Both the position numbers and the translations under genes were made by a program. Below the pieces are notes generated by a model. It was not told the origin of the DNA, searched no databases, and saw only the letters and a list, made by a program, of their open reading frames with translations. Of a DNA stretch of 64,000 nt, positions 1-11,639 are shown one piece after another. The stretch's first letter is position 1. Each line of letters begins with the position of its first letter. Origin of the DNA: Terfezia claveryi. Its lineage: Eukaryota; Ascomycota; Pezizomycetes; Pezizales; Pezizaceae. The stretch lies in assembly GCA_015179025.1 (NCBI GenBank), contig WHUX01000099.1, positions 1-64,000 on the forward strand. Direction: 5' to 3'.

Positions 1-600
1 CTTTGCCTCCACTATGGTGTCCTAGTCTGGTTGCACTACCCCTCCCTCAGGTTTCGTGTCCCTCCTCCATAGCCGCTCGAATTTGCCACCCCTACACCAA
101 CACGCTCCTCCAGAAACCTGCTCTAGCTCTGCTAACCAGTATCCTCCACCTCGGCCCACTCTGAAAAAATAAAAACCGTACACCAGGGAAGAATCGAAGA
201 TTTTTTTTTTTTACCGACCAACACCATATGCAGGCCACACACCAAGGGGATTTGATATGTGGTGTAGACTGTCCATCAATCGCGGGGAAAAATCCGAAGG
301 TTGGTACTTCCGCCTCGAACTTCCTCTTTCCCCGCCAATTGCCGCATCTCCAACCATGGTCACATTCCGCACGATTTTCCTCTTCCGTCTTGCTTGTACG
401 TCCTCTTAAACAGCGACTGGACCCCTCCAGCTTGCGTGGCTGCACTGAGAGTTTCCGATTCGCCACCATCCGCCGCCTCTAACCCACTCCTGAACAAAAA
501 AAGCTCGTTGGGGAGGGAAAAGAAACCGCTTCCTTGGGAATACCGTATTCTAGCCGGCCCCAAAAGCCTCTTGTTACAGTATAAATTGAAAGGATACTTT

Positions 601-1320
601 TCTTGAGTCCACCAATACCCCATGCAAGCTTAGCACCAAAGGGATTTCATATAAGATGCAGACTGACAATCGATCGGTCGAGAGCGGAGAGGAAAGCGTC
701 CGAACAAGCTTTCTTTGGGGCCCGCGAACATCACATGCAGACTGACAGGCGATCGGTCGAGGGCAGAGGGAAAAACCTCTTTGCGAGGAAAAACTTTGAG
801 CGGATTTTTTTTGGGGCCCGTCAACACCACATGCAGGGGGAGTGGTTGGTGTAGTTTGGAACCATCCTGGTGAATGCAATAGGTTTGAATCCTGCCTCCC
901 TCAATACTTAGTCAATGAAGTTCATACTGAGACTAGTTCCAAATGGGTCTTGGTAGTAGGCACTCGTGGAGGCACCAAACCTTTCGAGGGGCCGTCTCAT
1001 AGCCTATGGCTCCATAGACTTCAAAAAAAAAAAAAAAAGCATGCAAGCTAAGCACCAAGGGGCTACAGATTGACAATTGATCGGTCGAGGGCGGAGAGGA
1101 AAACATCCGAACAAGATTCCTTTGCAGCCCGCCAACACTGCATGCTGACTGACAATTCATCAGTCGAGGGCGGAGAAAAAACCTCTTTACGAGGAAAATA
1201 CCTGAACGGATTTCTTTTGGGCGCCGCATACAGACTGACAATCGGTCAGTTGAGGGCGGAGGAAAAAACCTGAACGGATTGTTTGGGGGGCCCACCAACA
1301 CCGCATGCAGCTTGATATGA
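601..1320. repeat. Degenerate tandem/higher-order repeat array
   Basis: A core beginning GACTGACAATCGATCGGTCG recurs, with mismatches, near 661, 740, 1068, 1147 and 1233. Most spacings are 79-86 bp. Each core is followed by a GAGGGCGGAG-type stretch, a CTCTTT.CGAGGAAAA stretch and a TTTGGGGCCCGCCAACAC-type stretch ending at CATGCA. Both sub-arrays are led by the same preface (CAAGCTTAGCACCAA near 628, CAAGCTAAGCACCAA near 1043). A weaker related copy lies near 225-300. No long reading frame is conserved between copies. The array is interrupted by the SINE at 837-1038. It could be the inside or end of an unrecognised element or a local satellite. Confidence 0.75.
837..1038 (+). mobile_element. 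tRNA-derived SINE with poly-A tail
   Basis: A roughly 200-bp insertion sits inside the repeat array. Its 5' part resembles a tRNA/Pol III promoter: a box-A-like TGGTGTAGTTTGG near 847 and a box-B-like GGTTTGAATCC near 882. A tRNA-unrelated body follows, then a run of 16 A at 1023-1038. The word CATGCA occurs just before the element (830-835) and just after the A tail (1040-1045), and the repeat array normally has a single CATGCA at this place, so these look like target-site duplications. It encodes no protein and would depend on a LINE for movement. The exact 5' end is uncertain by a few bases. Confidence 0.65.
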
Positions 1321-4068
1321 GATAAAATACTTAGATGTCCATGGAGACGAGCTGAAGGTCACCTACAGTAAGCATCTTAACTGTGAAATGAACAGTATTT
1401 GATCTCACCTCCATGCTTCCCTCCTCTATCTCCCCGACTGGCCGAGGCTGGTACGGAGGACATGGCAAGATGCCCTCCGTACCATCGCACTTAGGGGTAG
1501 CAGAGTGAGTGTACTAGACAATAGTGGGCAAAGTATCTGTGCCTACCTCACGATGGGTCAACCACTCAGATTGCGTTTGCCACAAGGGCAACACCCACCA
1601 GTTGTACTATGAGGAAGACGCCGTAAAGGAGGGTCCCATCATAATAATTGCCAGGGAGCAGCAGACGATAGACAACATTTCAAAGAAATAATAGATAGCA
1701 AAGATGTGTGTTGAGGGAGTGTGTAGTTTGCGACAAGTGAGTGTAAGTGAAGGCGAGGAAGAGAAAAGAAAGAAAGGGAAGAGAAAGGGGAGAAGGAAGA
1801 ATTTATAAAAGTGTACCGCAGCAAATCCAAGGTGTAGTCTCGATCAGACCCTGAGACTACCAAGGTGCGGAGTGGAGATTCCCAATTTGGGTAATATGTA
1901 CAGATCGAACTGCCTCTTTCAGAATCATCACGAATTTGCGGCTCTGGTGCCACAGCTGACTCCTTGTGGCGTGGCTGTGGCTATGAGCACTTGCATGGAG
2001 CGCGAAAAAAAAAAAAAACTATGAACTTCGCCGGTGACGCTCTTCTCCCATAACTCTATAGTGAACTCTCGGTACAGTAAATGCTCATCTATGTACTGCC
2101 ATCATGCCATCATGTGGATAGCTATAGTTGACCGTGACACTCCTACCTCTCGCTAATTCAGGCTCCACAAGTCATCCGCTTTATATACCCAGCATACCAC
2201 CCAGCATACCCAGAATACCCAGCATACCCAGCATACCCGGCGCATTCCTCTCCTTACGCGATGTGATACCGAAAAGGCTCCGCTAAATATACCTATCGCT
2301 GTACATATATACACTGTACCTAGACCTGAACATTCCCTAGGTTTAACAAACTGTACATACCATACCTGTTCTATTCCATTCAGCAACCACGACGATTGAG
2401 AAATCGTCGCATACTGCGTCGTTCCTAATCGGGAAGCCACTTCCCTATTAGGCAACTCCTGATGTCAATGCTACAGTACTAAGCTGTTATAGGAAGCATC
2501 ATCAAGATCGAATAAAGAGTTATCAGATTAACTCTTCTATATAAGCCACCGCATTTACATAGTTAATACAATAAGACCCAATCGGTATTCTAAGTCTCAT
2601 ATAGCTTTACTCTTATTGAGTTCATATTGAACCTGAATTATAGCTGCATTTATACTTCCCTCTGCTTTTATCTAGTTAACCTCTGAAGTATTCTCGTAGT
2701 TACAGCTCACCTATAATATACTATTTATATAGGTAGAGAAGGTACTCGAGGCTTTTCAGACTGGCTGCTTGGCTATAAGAATCGCTAGTAGAAAGTACTT
2801 GTTATATGTTTATGTGTATTGTAGGTTAGGAGTTGTTCAACCAGACTAGACCAACTCCAGTCTGTGACCTAGGGTTGCGTGCAAGGCTAATATTAGCATT
2901 AAATCATGGCTACATGACGCATAGTCAAGTGAAGCCTGCACATGCCCTTAAGCTTGGGCTTATAATTGATAACTCGGGTTGCTTCGTTTACGGCGACCTG
3001 ATGTCACTTCTGCAAGGTTCAAAAATATAAATAACTGCCGTGACCAAAGAAAGAGTATCGTACGTTGTGAGAAAAATTCAGGCTCCTAGAAACCAAAGAT
3101 CGAAGGAATGTACCGGAGCGGGAGCGATAGCCACCTTTATATCTCGAAAACTGTAATAACTTGTTTGGATCCCGTTCTTCCATTAATCAATCTGTCCCTG
3201 TCATGTCATGTCATGACTCGACAGTTGAGTCATGACGCTTTGTTCCTGCAGGAAATATATAACCACTGAAGTGTTGACCTGAAAGAAACTTGGTGCTCGC
3301 ATTTTCGCATCGAATCATATTACGGTACTTATTATATCCTAAAATGGAGTTGACCCAGTTAAAATGTTTGGTAACCCATTCTTAGACTATCATATCGGTG
3401 TTCATGGCGTCGGTTTTTCCGTGAATGTTTTTATGTACATAGATAGGTACTGTAGCTTTCTCATGACTTGGGTTGCCTTGAGGGTCTCACAAGTGGTCCC
3501 CGAATTCGAATATTTATTAGCCCTTTTCTACCGACTCGGACCATGACCATCGTAAATTACAAGAATCTTGATCATGCAAGTGATGTAGATCGAATTTGCG
3601 GCAAATGCTGCTGTAATATAGTAAGAGTGCCATAACCGGAACCGATTTGGGGGTTCATATGGTCTGGGTTGGATTCACTGTAGTTTCATTGGGTGTGAGG
3701 AAGTAAACTTCACAATGTTAAAAGCTTTTCTCGCTATACCGGTAGTGCGCATGCGACTGCCCCTGCCAAATGTTTGACATTGCAGTAGAGTTCCCTCACC
3801 AATGCACTTGCCTTTTTCTTTTTTCCTTATGATAGCATGGCCCCGAAGCAATGTACCTATCCCCATCCGTTACTGAATCTTTCCACATGCCACATGTAAG
3901 GGACAAACTTTCCTAGCCCAGGTTTTAACAAATCTGCAGGTGGGGTTACATCTCAAGGGTCTCCTACAAATTCAAAATGATTATCCTAAACTATTATTGG
4001 CAACGAAGTTTACTTGTTTATTTGTAAAGGTAGACTCAGATTCCTTGGCATTGCCAAGGATCAGGTAG

Positions 4069-4103
<35 letters not shown>

Positions 4104-4570
4104 ACTTTTTTTTTTTTTTTTTTCAACCTACCGATCACATGGACTGCTTTATGGTGTTAGCAACATGTGACCTCCTTGCTTTGTCCACATTATCACATTA
4201 TCATCTCTTGATCCTCTATGTAATTCAGTCCTGCAGGAGTTCAAATACGAAACCGCCTGGTGAAGTTAAGAATAACTAATGAAATGTAGTGATACCACAC
4301 ATAACTCCAGCATATACCTGCTTATGTGGAGCCACATATATACTTACAGGCTTATACAAAGCAGCCTCGTATGTACTTACAAATACAAACCTGCTTGAGT
4401 GTTACCACATATGTAGTACTTGCTTTCTTAGCATATCCCTATTTATGTATATATGTATACTTAAGTGTTGGGGAAACACCCTTCTATAGGGTAGACAATA
4501 GAAAGATATAATGTATACTTATCCATATACATTACTTGCACATACATGTTACTCATGTACTCTCTATTGC
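1321..4570. other. Gene-poor AT-rich spacer
   Basis: No reading frame here shows codon-like conservation, domain motifs or plausible splice structure. The stretch holds poly-T tracts (4084-4103, 4107-4123), short AT-rich segments and a minisatellite near 2186-2240. I see no gene in it. Confidence 0.6.
2186..2240. repeat. Minisatellite of ATACCCAGC units
   Basis: About six imperfect copies of a 9-10 bp unit (ATACCCAGC, variants ATACCACCCAGC and ATACCCAGA) follow each other head to tail. Confidence 0.8.
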
Positions 4571-5155
4571 AAACATGCCCCAAATATCAGAACGAGCCCA
4601 AACCCTACAAGATGTTGATGCTGCAGTTGAAATTGCAGCATGTACCTACTTATTAGTATCAGATGAGGTAGAAGAGGAGAAGATAGAGGAAGAGATTGAA
4701 GAAGAGCATATTTATGATCTCTTAGCAGTGTAAGAAATTATTGGTACCCAGCGGTATCTTTCTCATAATACCAGTGCTGATAGGCCTTTGATGTGCTCGA
4801 GGTCTATATTCATGAATACCCTGAAACTGCATTCCTTGCCTTGTTCTATATGCATCGTATATCATTCTAGCATCTTGTGGAAATATTAATGCAGGCTAGT
4901 AGGGGAGGGTATTAGGATTGTTGAACGTGGGGTTAGCCCAAAACCCATTTATCAGCAGATTGCGGTAGCACTCTACGTGCTTGGAGGAGATGGTAGAACT
5001 AGACAAAGGACTCGGATTGCACTAAATATTAGATATGGCACAGTATGGAAATATACCTGGTAAACAATTGAGTTGCTATATAGGCTACTACCCGAGTATG
5101 TATGCTAGCCTCCACATCCTATTGACTATCCCTTTGAGAGTGGGCATAGAGGCTT
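4571..5155 (+). pseudogene. Relic of a PIF/Harbinger-type transposase (N-terminal part)
   Basis: The forward strand begins with a frame of about 50 residues that ends in an acidic Glu-rich stretch followed by DLLAV and a stop (4732-4734). Past that stop and further breaks, the same strand encodes the words SPKPIYQQIAVALYVLGG and RIALNIRYGTVWKYTW (about 4937-5062), then a fragment reading IELLYRLLPEYV. Fungal HARBI1/DDE-4 type transposases carry this arrangement: a helix-turn-helix-like block reading roughly P.hhQhAVALy.LG....GTV..YT ahead of the catalytic domain. I assign it on remembered pattern, not on a search. The catalytic DDE part is not visible, and stops and frame changes make it non-functional. 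Confidence 0.5.
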
Positions 5156-5189
5156 GTAAATATAGGTTTGGAGATTAGGACAATCTGAT

Positions 5190-5213
5190 AAGATTATCTG
5201 ATAAGATAATCTT
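5190..5213. repeat. 24-bp near-perfect palindrome
   Basis: AAGATTATC and GATAATCTT are reverse complements flanking a 6-bp centre, so the segment could form a small AT-rich hairpin. It lies just 3' of the Harbinger relic and may be debris of an element end. Confidence 0.6.
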
Positions 5214-5718
5214 ATGTTAGATGATCTCTAATTTTAAGTCCATTACTAAGTTTTCTTTTTTTTTTCTTTTTTTTTGGTGTGTCTTGTGTTGCATGTAACT
5301 ATATACTTCTTTTGCAATTTGCTACATCATTGGAATGAGATATGGAGATAAGGCGTTTTTTGTTTTTATTATTCTTTCTCTTTTTTTTTTCTCTGGCTTT
5401 TTGTTGAGTGAAATTGAAAGTTGTCAGAGGGGATATAGAAGTAGGAGACTGGCTGTTGTGATAACTAAAAATTTGAATCTACTACTAAGTTGGTTGGAAT
5501 TGCTAGTTCTCATTGATGAACAGACATAAATACTGATGCTTGGAGTTCACTTGTATATCATATACCTTTTACCTTCAATAGTAATGATTTATACAGTTTC
5601 TCATTTTAGTGTCATGACAAGGGAAGCCCCGTCAGGTAGCATTAGCATATGTAGTCAAGACTTAGCTATCTACTGGAGAAAGAAAATAGTTAGCCGATTA
5701 GGTATGTTACAATGTTAT

Positions 5719-6230
5719 TGTAACAACCGTATGTTCAGTTGTTATCACCTGTAATCGCAGGTGATGGGTCATTGCCATTGTTGTCTTTGTCATTACCTGC
5801 AATTGTAGGTGATGGGTTATTGTTATCGTTACCTTGCTTGGCTTCCGAGATAGGGAAGCTTATTTCCCCTATTGCCCTGACCGAGTTATGTATATATAGA
5901 GCCTATCCCTCGTACTATCGTTGGATCCCTATCCAACGTCTTATATACCCAATACAGGACCTTGCTTCTCCCAGCGCTTGTGCACCTCCCTTATGCACAT
6001 CCTTGTCTCCTACAAACAACTCTGCAGCATAGCTGTCTCCCTTGACATATGCGGCAACTGCCTCTGCATGTCTCATGTCCCTTGCCCTTTGCCTCTCTCG
6101 CCCTTGCCCTTGCCCCCGTCCTAGCCCCTCCCCTAGTCACATACGTAGCATTCCTATGTATGTGTTACCCTAACCCTGCCCTTGCCCCGGCATACCCTTT
6201 GGTCGCCTTGTCCTCTGAGCCCACATTACA
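5719..6230 (+). repeat. 5' LTR of the gypsy element
   Basis: This 512-bp copy starts TGTAACAACCG and ends CATTACA. It pairs with 13067-13577 along its whole length with scattered substitutions, so the element is not a recent arrival. Confidence 0.93.
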
Positions 6231-6261
6231 CTATGTTGGATTGCTCTGACCAACCGGTACA

Positions 6262-7238
6262 ATGTCCGAACCAACCCTGTTACCCACCGACAGGTTCCAA
6301 GCATGGTGGGAAACCCCAATACCCTCAGACCCAGCCCAGCTGTTGGAATACCGCCGAATGGCCATCAATATCTTCACCGCCACCTATAAGATTGGTGTAA
6401 AACAAGGAGCGGAGCTCCAGGACACCCAACGAAGGCTGAAAGAAGCCGAAGATAAAATCCTCCTTCTCCGAGAAGACCTCACAGACGACTGAGTAACCAT
6501 GCGCAATCTCAACCGTGCCCTTGCCGCTGCAACCGCACAGGCACCTGCGACTGCCACACCCACCAAAACTCAAGACCTTCCCACCCCACCTAAATTTAAC
6601 GGCGAACGGGCCCGCTTTAAGGCCTGGAAAAACTCCATCAATATTAAGCTCAACGGAGACACTGCTAAGTTTCCAACCACCTAGCACAAACTTGCTTATG
6701 TTTACGGCCTACTGGAGGGGAAGGCTCTGGACCAAGTCCAGCCCTATATTTTGGAAACGGGTATCAAACTAGTGGATATCCCTGCCCTATTCGTGATCCT
6801 CGACCGAGCGTTTGGAGACCCGGACCCAAAGGAAACGGCCACCCTAGCCCTCCGGGCCCTCCGACAAAGAAACACCGACCTGGCCACCTATGTGGCCAAA
6901 TTCTCTATGCTAGCTGCGGAGGTCGAATGGAGCGACAAGATCAAACTGGATCAATTCCAGGAAGGCTTAAGTGTGGAACTGAGACAGGCACTTATCAACT
7001 TCCTAGACGTCCACACCCTTGAAGAATTCATTGATCAGACCAGCCGATTGGAGCAAAAGATGGCCAGGTTTAGAAACAGCCTTAAGGCCTCCCCTACAAC
7101 AGCACCCCCACGATCGACCTTTTCAGCACCTCGCCTCCAGCCACAGGCCCCCATAACCCCCCCCGAACAAGCCAGCCCACCCTTCTCTCGTGGCGGGTGG
7201 ACCGGCCCCTATAGACTTATCTGCGGGCAGACCCTGCC
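6262..7238 (+). pseudogene. gag of the gypsy element, 5' part
   Basis: One frame runs from an ATG at 6262 to the nested insertion, broken only by TGA at 6490-6492 and TAG at 6682-6684. It has a predicted coiled-coil segment (residues about 45-75), a basic/proline-rich linker, the words PPKFNGERARFKAWKNSI, and a Ty3-type capsid-like region with LATYVAKF and FQEGLSVELRQALI. This is the retrotransposon gag layout, normally followed by a CCHC zinc knuckle. The coding sequence is cut at 7238 by the nested element, and the knuckle lies on the far side, near 8948. Confidence 0.8.
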
Positions 7239-7527
7239 TGTTAGGGGCGAGCTAGTGATCACGGTGATATCTGTCGGTATATCGGTATATAGAGTGCACG
7301 AAGGCATAATCACTAGGCTCGAGCCTAACTGGGCTAACATAGAGCGAAGAATATAGACTGATTCATTCGATAAAGTAAAGTAACCCAGCGATACAAGACT
7401 TCGCTTGAGTCTTAGAGAACAAGAACTAGATACAAGACGTGGGCAAATATATAGGAAAGCGGGGTTGACTTCAGGCCACCCACCATCGGGTGGCGCCGGC
7501 CCGGTCTGCATAATCTCAGCCGTAACA
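7239..7527 (-). repeat. LTR of the nested element (left copy)
   Basis: This copy runs from TGTTAGGGGC to CCGTAACA on the plus strand. It is almost identical to the copy at 8617-8901. Confidence 0.92.
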
Positions 7528-8289
7528 GTACTCCCCCTCTGCTAGAGGGCGTCCCGACCGACCAACTTCACCATCCCTCTGATCCACGTGCTCATGTTTT
7601 CGGCATAGACAATGGGGCGTGTTCCGTGCGTTTGGTCAACCCCGACAACATTGGACACTTGGTCCACGACAATATTGGACACTTGGTCCGCGATAATAGC
7701 GCCTAAACAGTCTTGCACATTCTGTGGGGACCCTTGGCCTGTAGGGAGGCTCGGAAGGACGGGGGTATTCTCTCAAACATAGTGGCGTCATGCCAATGCT
7801 TAAACATCAGACCGGGTGGCTTCACTTCTCTGGCGACTTGCCATCGATCCGCTTTCCGTAATCTTGAGGGGTATCTTGAACAAGATGTGCATCATATGTA
7901 TGGATCATAGATCCGGGATATCTTAAACATGAGGTGTATCATATATATAGATCATAGATCCGGGGTAATCTCATAGGGGGGGGTATTCCCACATGCCATT
8001 GCCATTAAAAACCTCTGCGCGGCAAAACCCTGTGGGAAAAAGCCAACATCACAGGAAAAGGTTCAATGCATGCTTTCCCAGCTATCCAACCCGACTTGCC
8101 AGTGCAAGGGGGGGGTCGTGGTCATTTGCATGCTCGTGGTGCTCGTTCGGATCTTCTGCGCTCGCAGCGCTCGTTTGGGTCTTTAGCACTCGCAGTGCTA
8201 GCTTGAGTCTTCGCCCAAGGCGGGGGTCTTTGAGCTTATGAGCTCGTTCGGGAGCGTGTAAGCTCGCTCGGAGGCTTGTAAGCTCGCTC

Positions 8290-8368
8290 GGCGGGGCCTT
8301 ATAGGCTCGTTCGGGGCCTTATAGGCTCGTTCGGGGCCTTATAGGCTCGTTCGGGGCCTTAGAAGCCT
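8290..8368. repeat. Four tandem ~20-bp units inside the nested element
   Basis: The word GGGGCCTTATAGGCTCGTTC repeats head to tail three times, with a fourth diverged copy. Upstream are looser CTCGTTCGG and GCTCGCTCGG variants. Confidence 0.8.
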
Positions 8369-8616
8369 GGCTAGGAGCATGTCGCTCGAGATCTAAGACT
8401 TAGCAGATCCGGAGATCTCAATATAGGATTAGTAGGTCATTTAGAACAAGCTAATAAGCATATAGGAGGGGGAAATAATTATTTCCGACGTCGCTAATAT
8501 AGCCAAATAATAGAGCGACATGACTTTAGCCATTTTCGAGCTGTCCGACAGTGTAGGTAGCGAGGGAGGAGTGATTAGACCCAGAATCACCGGTCCCTTT
8601 GGTCAAAGCGAAGTAA

Positions 8617-8901
8617 TGTTAGGGGCGAGCTAGTGATCACGGTGATATCTGTCGGTATATCGGTATATAGAGTGCACGAAGGCATAATCACTAGGCTCGA
8701 GCCTAACTGGGCTAACATAGAGCGAAGAATATAGACTGATTAATTCGATAAAGTAAAGTAACCCAGCGATACAAGACTTCGCTTGAGTCTTAGAGAACAA
8801 GAACTAGATACAAGACGTGGGCAAATAGGAAAGCGGGGTTGACTTCAGGCCACCCACCATCGGGTGGCGCCGGCCCGGTCTGCATAATCTCAGCCGTAAC
8901 A
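8617..8901 (-). repeat. LTR of the nested element (right copy)
   Basis: It shares its ends with the left copy and lacks a 4-bp TATA-type duplication found there. It is followed directly by the CTGCC target duplication. Confidence 0.92.
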
Positions 8902-9095
8902 CTGCCTGACCCAAGAAGAGAGGGAATGCCGCCGGAATAATGGGCTATGCATAGCCTGTGGGAAGGCCGACCACTTCATTGCGGCTTGCCCCCTTCGAAA
9001 GAATCGCTCCCTCGCCATCCACGCTATCTCCGATACCCCAGTGCCCAGGATTGAGGAGCTTGATGAGTCGGGAAAAGCCCTGTCCCTTGCGTAGT
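8902..9095 (+). pseudogene. gag 3' part with CCHC zinc knuckle
   Basis: After the nested element, the forward strand encodes C-I-A-C-G-K-A-D-H-F-I-A-A-C (8948-8989). This matches the CX2CX4HX4C nucleic-acid-binding knuckle of retroelement gag exactly. It is one frame off the upstream gag, so at least one small indel separates them besides the insertion. Confidence 0.8.
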
Positions 9096-9229
9096 TACTG
9101 ACACTAGCAAGGGACCTGCCCCAGGCCATCTATCTTTGTCTTTGTCTGCATTTTCTGTTTCTTCCACTTCTTCTGTTGTTGATGAATCTCGCTTGTTAGT
9201 GAGCATTTTGTTGTATCTATCTCTCTCAA

Positions 9230-9500
9230 TATTAATGATAGAACAATTACCATATTAGCACTCATAGATTGCGGAGCCTCAGGAATTGCATTCGTTGACC
9301 AGGCCTTTGTCAGTAAATTCTCCATTCCACGTCAAAGCTCAAAACCCCCCGTGTTCTGGACATCATCGATAGTCGGCCCATCTCCTCTGGCGATATCACC
9401 GATATTGCGTGTATACCTGCCCTGGTTGGGGATCACTTCGAAGCAAACCTCCCAATGTTTGTGACAAAGCTCAAATACCCGATTGTCCTTAAATCCCCTG
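9230..9500 (+). pseudogene. Aspartic protease remnant of the gypsy element
   Basis: Near 9260 one frame reads ALIDCGASGIAFVDQAF, which fits the retropepsin active-site pattern h-h-D-[ST]-G-A-[ST] with Cys in place of the usual Ser/Thr. It lies at the expected place between gag and reverse transcriptase. A proline-rich low-complexity stretch follows at about 9680-9800. Confidence 0.65.
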
Positions 9501-10002
9501 ACTTAGAATGCATAATGTATCGGTCAGCTTCGGCTCCTACACCCTGCAGTTCAACAGCCAATATTGCAAAAAGCACTGTGGGAATCCAAAGGCCACCATC
9601 ACTGGGTTGTGTGCCTTGCCCACCCTAATAATCCACCTGACCTAGGTGGTGCACCTGCCTGCGCACCTCGATGCCAATTCCCCTGTGCCCCCGGTTTCCC
9701 CTGTGCCCTCAGGCTTCCCTATGCCCCCGGTTTCCTTGTGCCCCCTACCCCTTCTGTGCCCCCTGCCCCTTCTATGCCCTCTGACTCTCCTGGTCCCCCA
9801 AAGTCCCTCAACGTTAGCTTTATCGGGGCAGGGGCTTTCGCTTACCTCACTAGAAGGCAAAGCTGAAGGCTCATACCCTGTCCATACATGAGGTGAACCT
9901 GGAAATCAACAAGATGCGGCCTAAGGAGGAGTAGAAGGCCATGGTCCCGATGAATATCACGAGTTTATTGATCTGTTCTCGGAAAAAGCCGCGGAGAAGC
10001 TA

Positions 10003-11119
10003 GCGCCCTACCAACCATATGACCATACAATTCCACTAGTAGAGGGTAAGACTCCCCCCTATGGGCCCCTTTACGGAATGTCCCGAGTGGAGCTAGAGGC
10101 CCTGAAGAAATACCTGGAGAAAAACCTCAACAAGAGCTTCATTCACCATAGCTCTTCTCCAGCGGGTGCCCCTATGCTGTTTGTCAAAAAATCAGATGGC
10201 TCCCTTCAATTGTGCATAGACTATCGTGGCCTGAATGAAATAACGGTGAAGAACAAGTACCCCTTGCCCCTGATCCAGGAGACGTTGGCCAGGCTCTCCA
10301 AGGCAAAATGGTTCACTAAATTGGACCTAAGAGGGGCTTATAACCTGATACGGATCGCCGAAGGGTAGGAGTGGAAAACCGCCTTCCAGACGTGTTGTGG
10401 CTATTTTGAGTACAATGTGATACCCTTTGGCCTAACCAATGCCCCGCATCTTTCCAGCACTTTATCAATGACACCCTGCGGGACTTTCTGGATGTATTCT
10501 GCACAGCCTACCTGGACGATATCCTCATCTACTTGGATACTCTAGCAGAACACAAAATCCATATCTGACAGGTGCTAGAGAAGCTGGAACAAGCTGGGTT
10601 ATACCTTAAACCCGAGAAATGCGAATTTCACGTCCAAGAGGTGAAGTACTTGGGCCTGATAATAACCATGGACGGTATCAGAATGGACCCTGCCAAGGTT
10701 ACTGCAATCCAGGATTAGGAAACCCCTGCCAACTTCAAGGATGTACAGGCCTTCTTAGGCTTTGCAATTTCTACCACCAGTTCATCCTGAAATATTCGAG
10801 AATCATAGTACCACTGACAGCATTAACCAAGACCAAGGGCATGGAAAAGAGCCAACGATTCCAGTGGAGTCCAGAAGCCCAATCCACCTTCGAGAGGCTT
10901 AAGGAAGCCTTCTGCTCAACTCGGATCCTGGCCCACTTCGATCCTGATCATGAATACATTGTTGAGACGGATGCCTCTGACTATGTCTCCGCAGGAATCC
11001 TGTCCCAAACAATGACAATGGGATCCTTTACCAGTGCCTATTTCTCAAAGAAACACTCCCCAGTGGAGTGCAATTACGAAATCTATGATAAAGAATTAAT
11101 GGCCATTGTAAGCATTTGA
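10003..11119 (+). pseudogene. Reverse transcriptase and RNase H of the gypsy element
   Basis: The RT fingers and palm are recognisable. PAGAPMLFVKKSDGSLQLCI followed by DYRGLN lies at about 10165-10235, LDLRGAYNLIRI at about 10320, and a polymerase box reading AYLDDILIY at about 10506-10532. The frame is broken by a TAG at 10366-10368, a shift near 10445 and a TGA near 10567. RNase H follows with [15 protein letters not shown] (about 10964-11008) and [11 protein letters not shown], keeping the catalytic ETDAS and YDKELxAI words. A TAG at 10716-10718 stands where relatives have Trp. Confidence 0.88.
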
Positions 11120-11639
11120 GGAATGGAGACCACACCTAGAATGGCAAAGGGGGTTATCGAGGTCCTTTCCGACTACAAGAACTAGAATACTTCACAACTA
11201 CCAAATTGCTAAACCGCCGACAGGCTAGGTGGTCGGAATTCCTCTCGCAGTTTAACTTAAGATAAGGTATCGGCCAGGAAAGGCTGGGGGTAAGCTGGAT
11301 GCACTGACTAGGAGATCAGAAGATCTCCCTAAAGGGGGGGATGAAAGGCTGAAGTACCAGAATCAGGTAGTACTGAAACCTGAAAATCTCGACCTGGTAG
11401 CCAATAGCCTTACTGTTGCTGATACTATTGCTGATGCTAATACTGATGCTAAACCTGAAGTGAACCCTAGCAAATCTCCTTCTGCGGATACGACGGGCAT
11501 ATGTGGAGGACAACCTAGTTAAGGATATAATCGCCGCAGTGGAGTCTGGACAGCGCCGTACACCAGATTTCCCTAGCCGAGTGCACTACTCAGGACGGCC
11601 TCCTATACCACCTAGATCGCTCTATATACCTGAAGGGAG

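Larger units (their letters stand above)
7239..8901 (-). mobile_element. Young non-autonomous LTR element nested in gag
   Basis: Direct repeats 7239-7527 (289 bp) and 8617-8901 (285 bp) differ by one substitution and a 4-bp indel. CTGCC flanks the unit on both sides (7234-7238, 8902-8906). The 1089-bp interior has no frame longer than about 80 codons and no domain motif, so proteins must come from elsewhere. On the minus strand the 3' LTR is preceded by a purine tract (GCAGAGGGGGAGTAC, opposite 7528-7542), and no such tract precedes the plus-strand 3' LTR, so I orient it minus. The interior carries short direct repeats, including four GGGGCCTTATAGGCTCGTTC-type units near 8293-8365. Confidence 0.92.

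Noticed and set aside
842..1022. Functional tRNA gene at the box A/B words
   Set aside because: The cloverleaf does not close and the segment continues into a poly-A tail, so it is a SINE head.
6162..6180. TTACCCTAACCC telomere-like word
   Set aside because: It occurs once in each gypsy LTR and is not tandem, so it is part of the LTR and not a telomere remnant.
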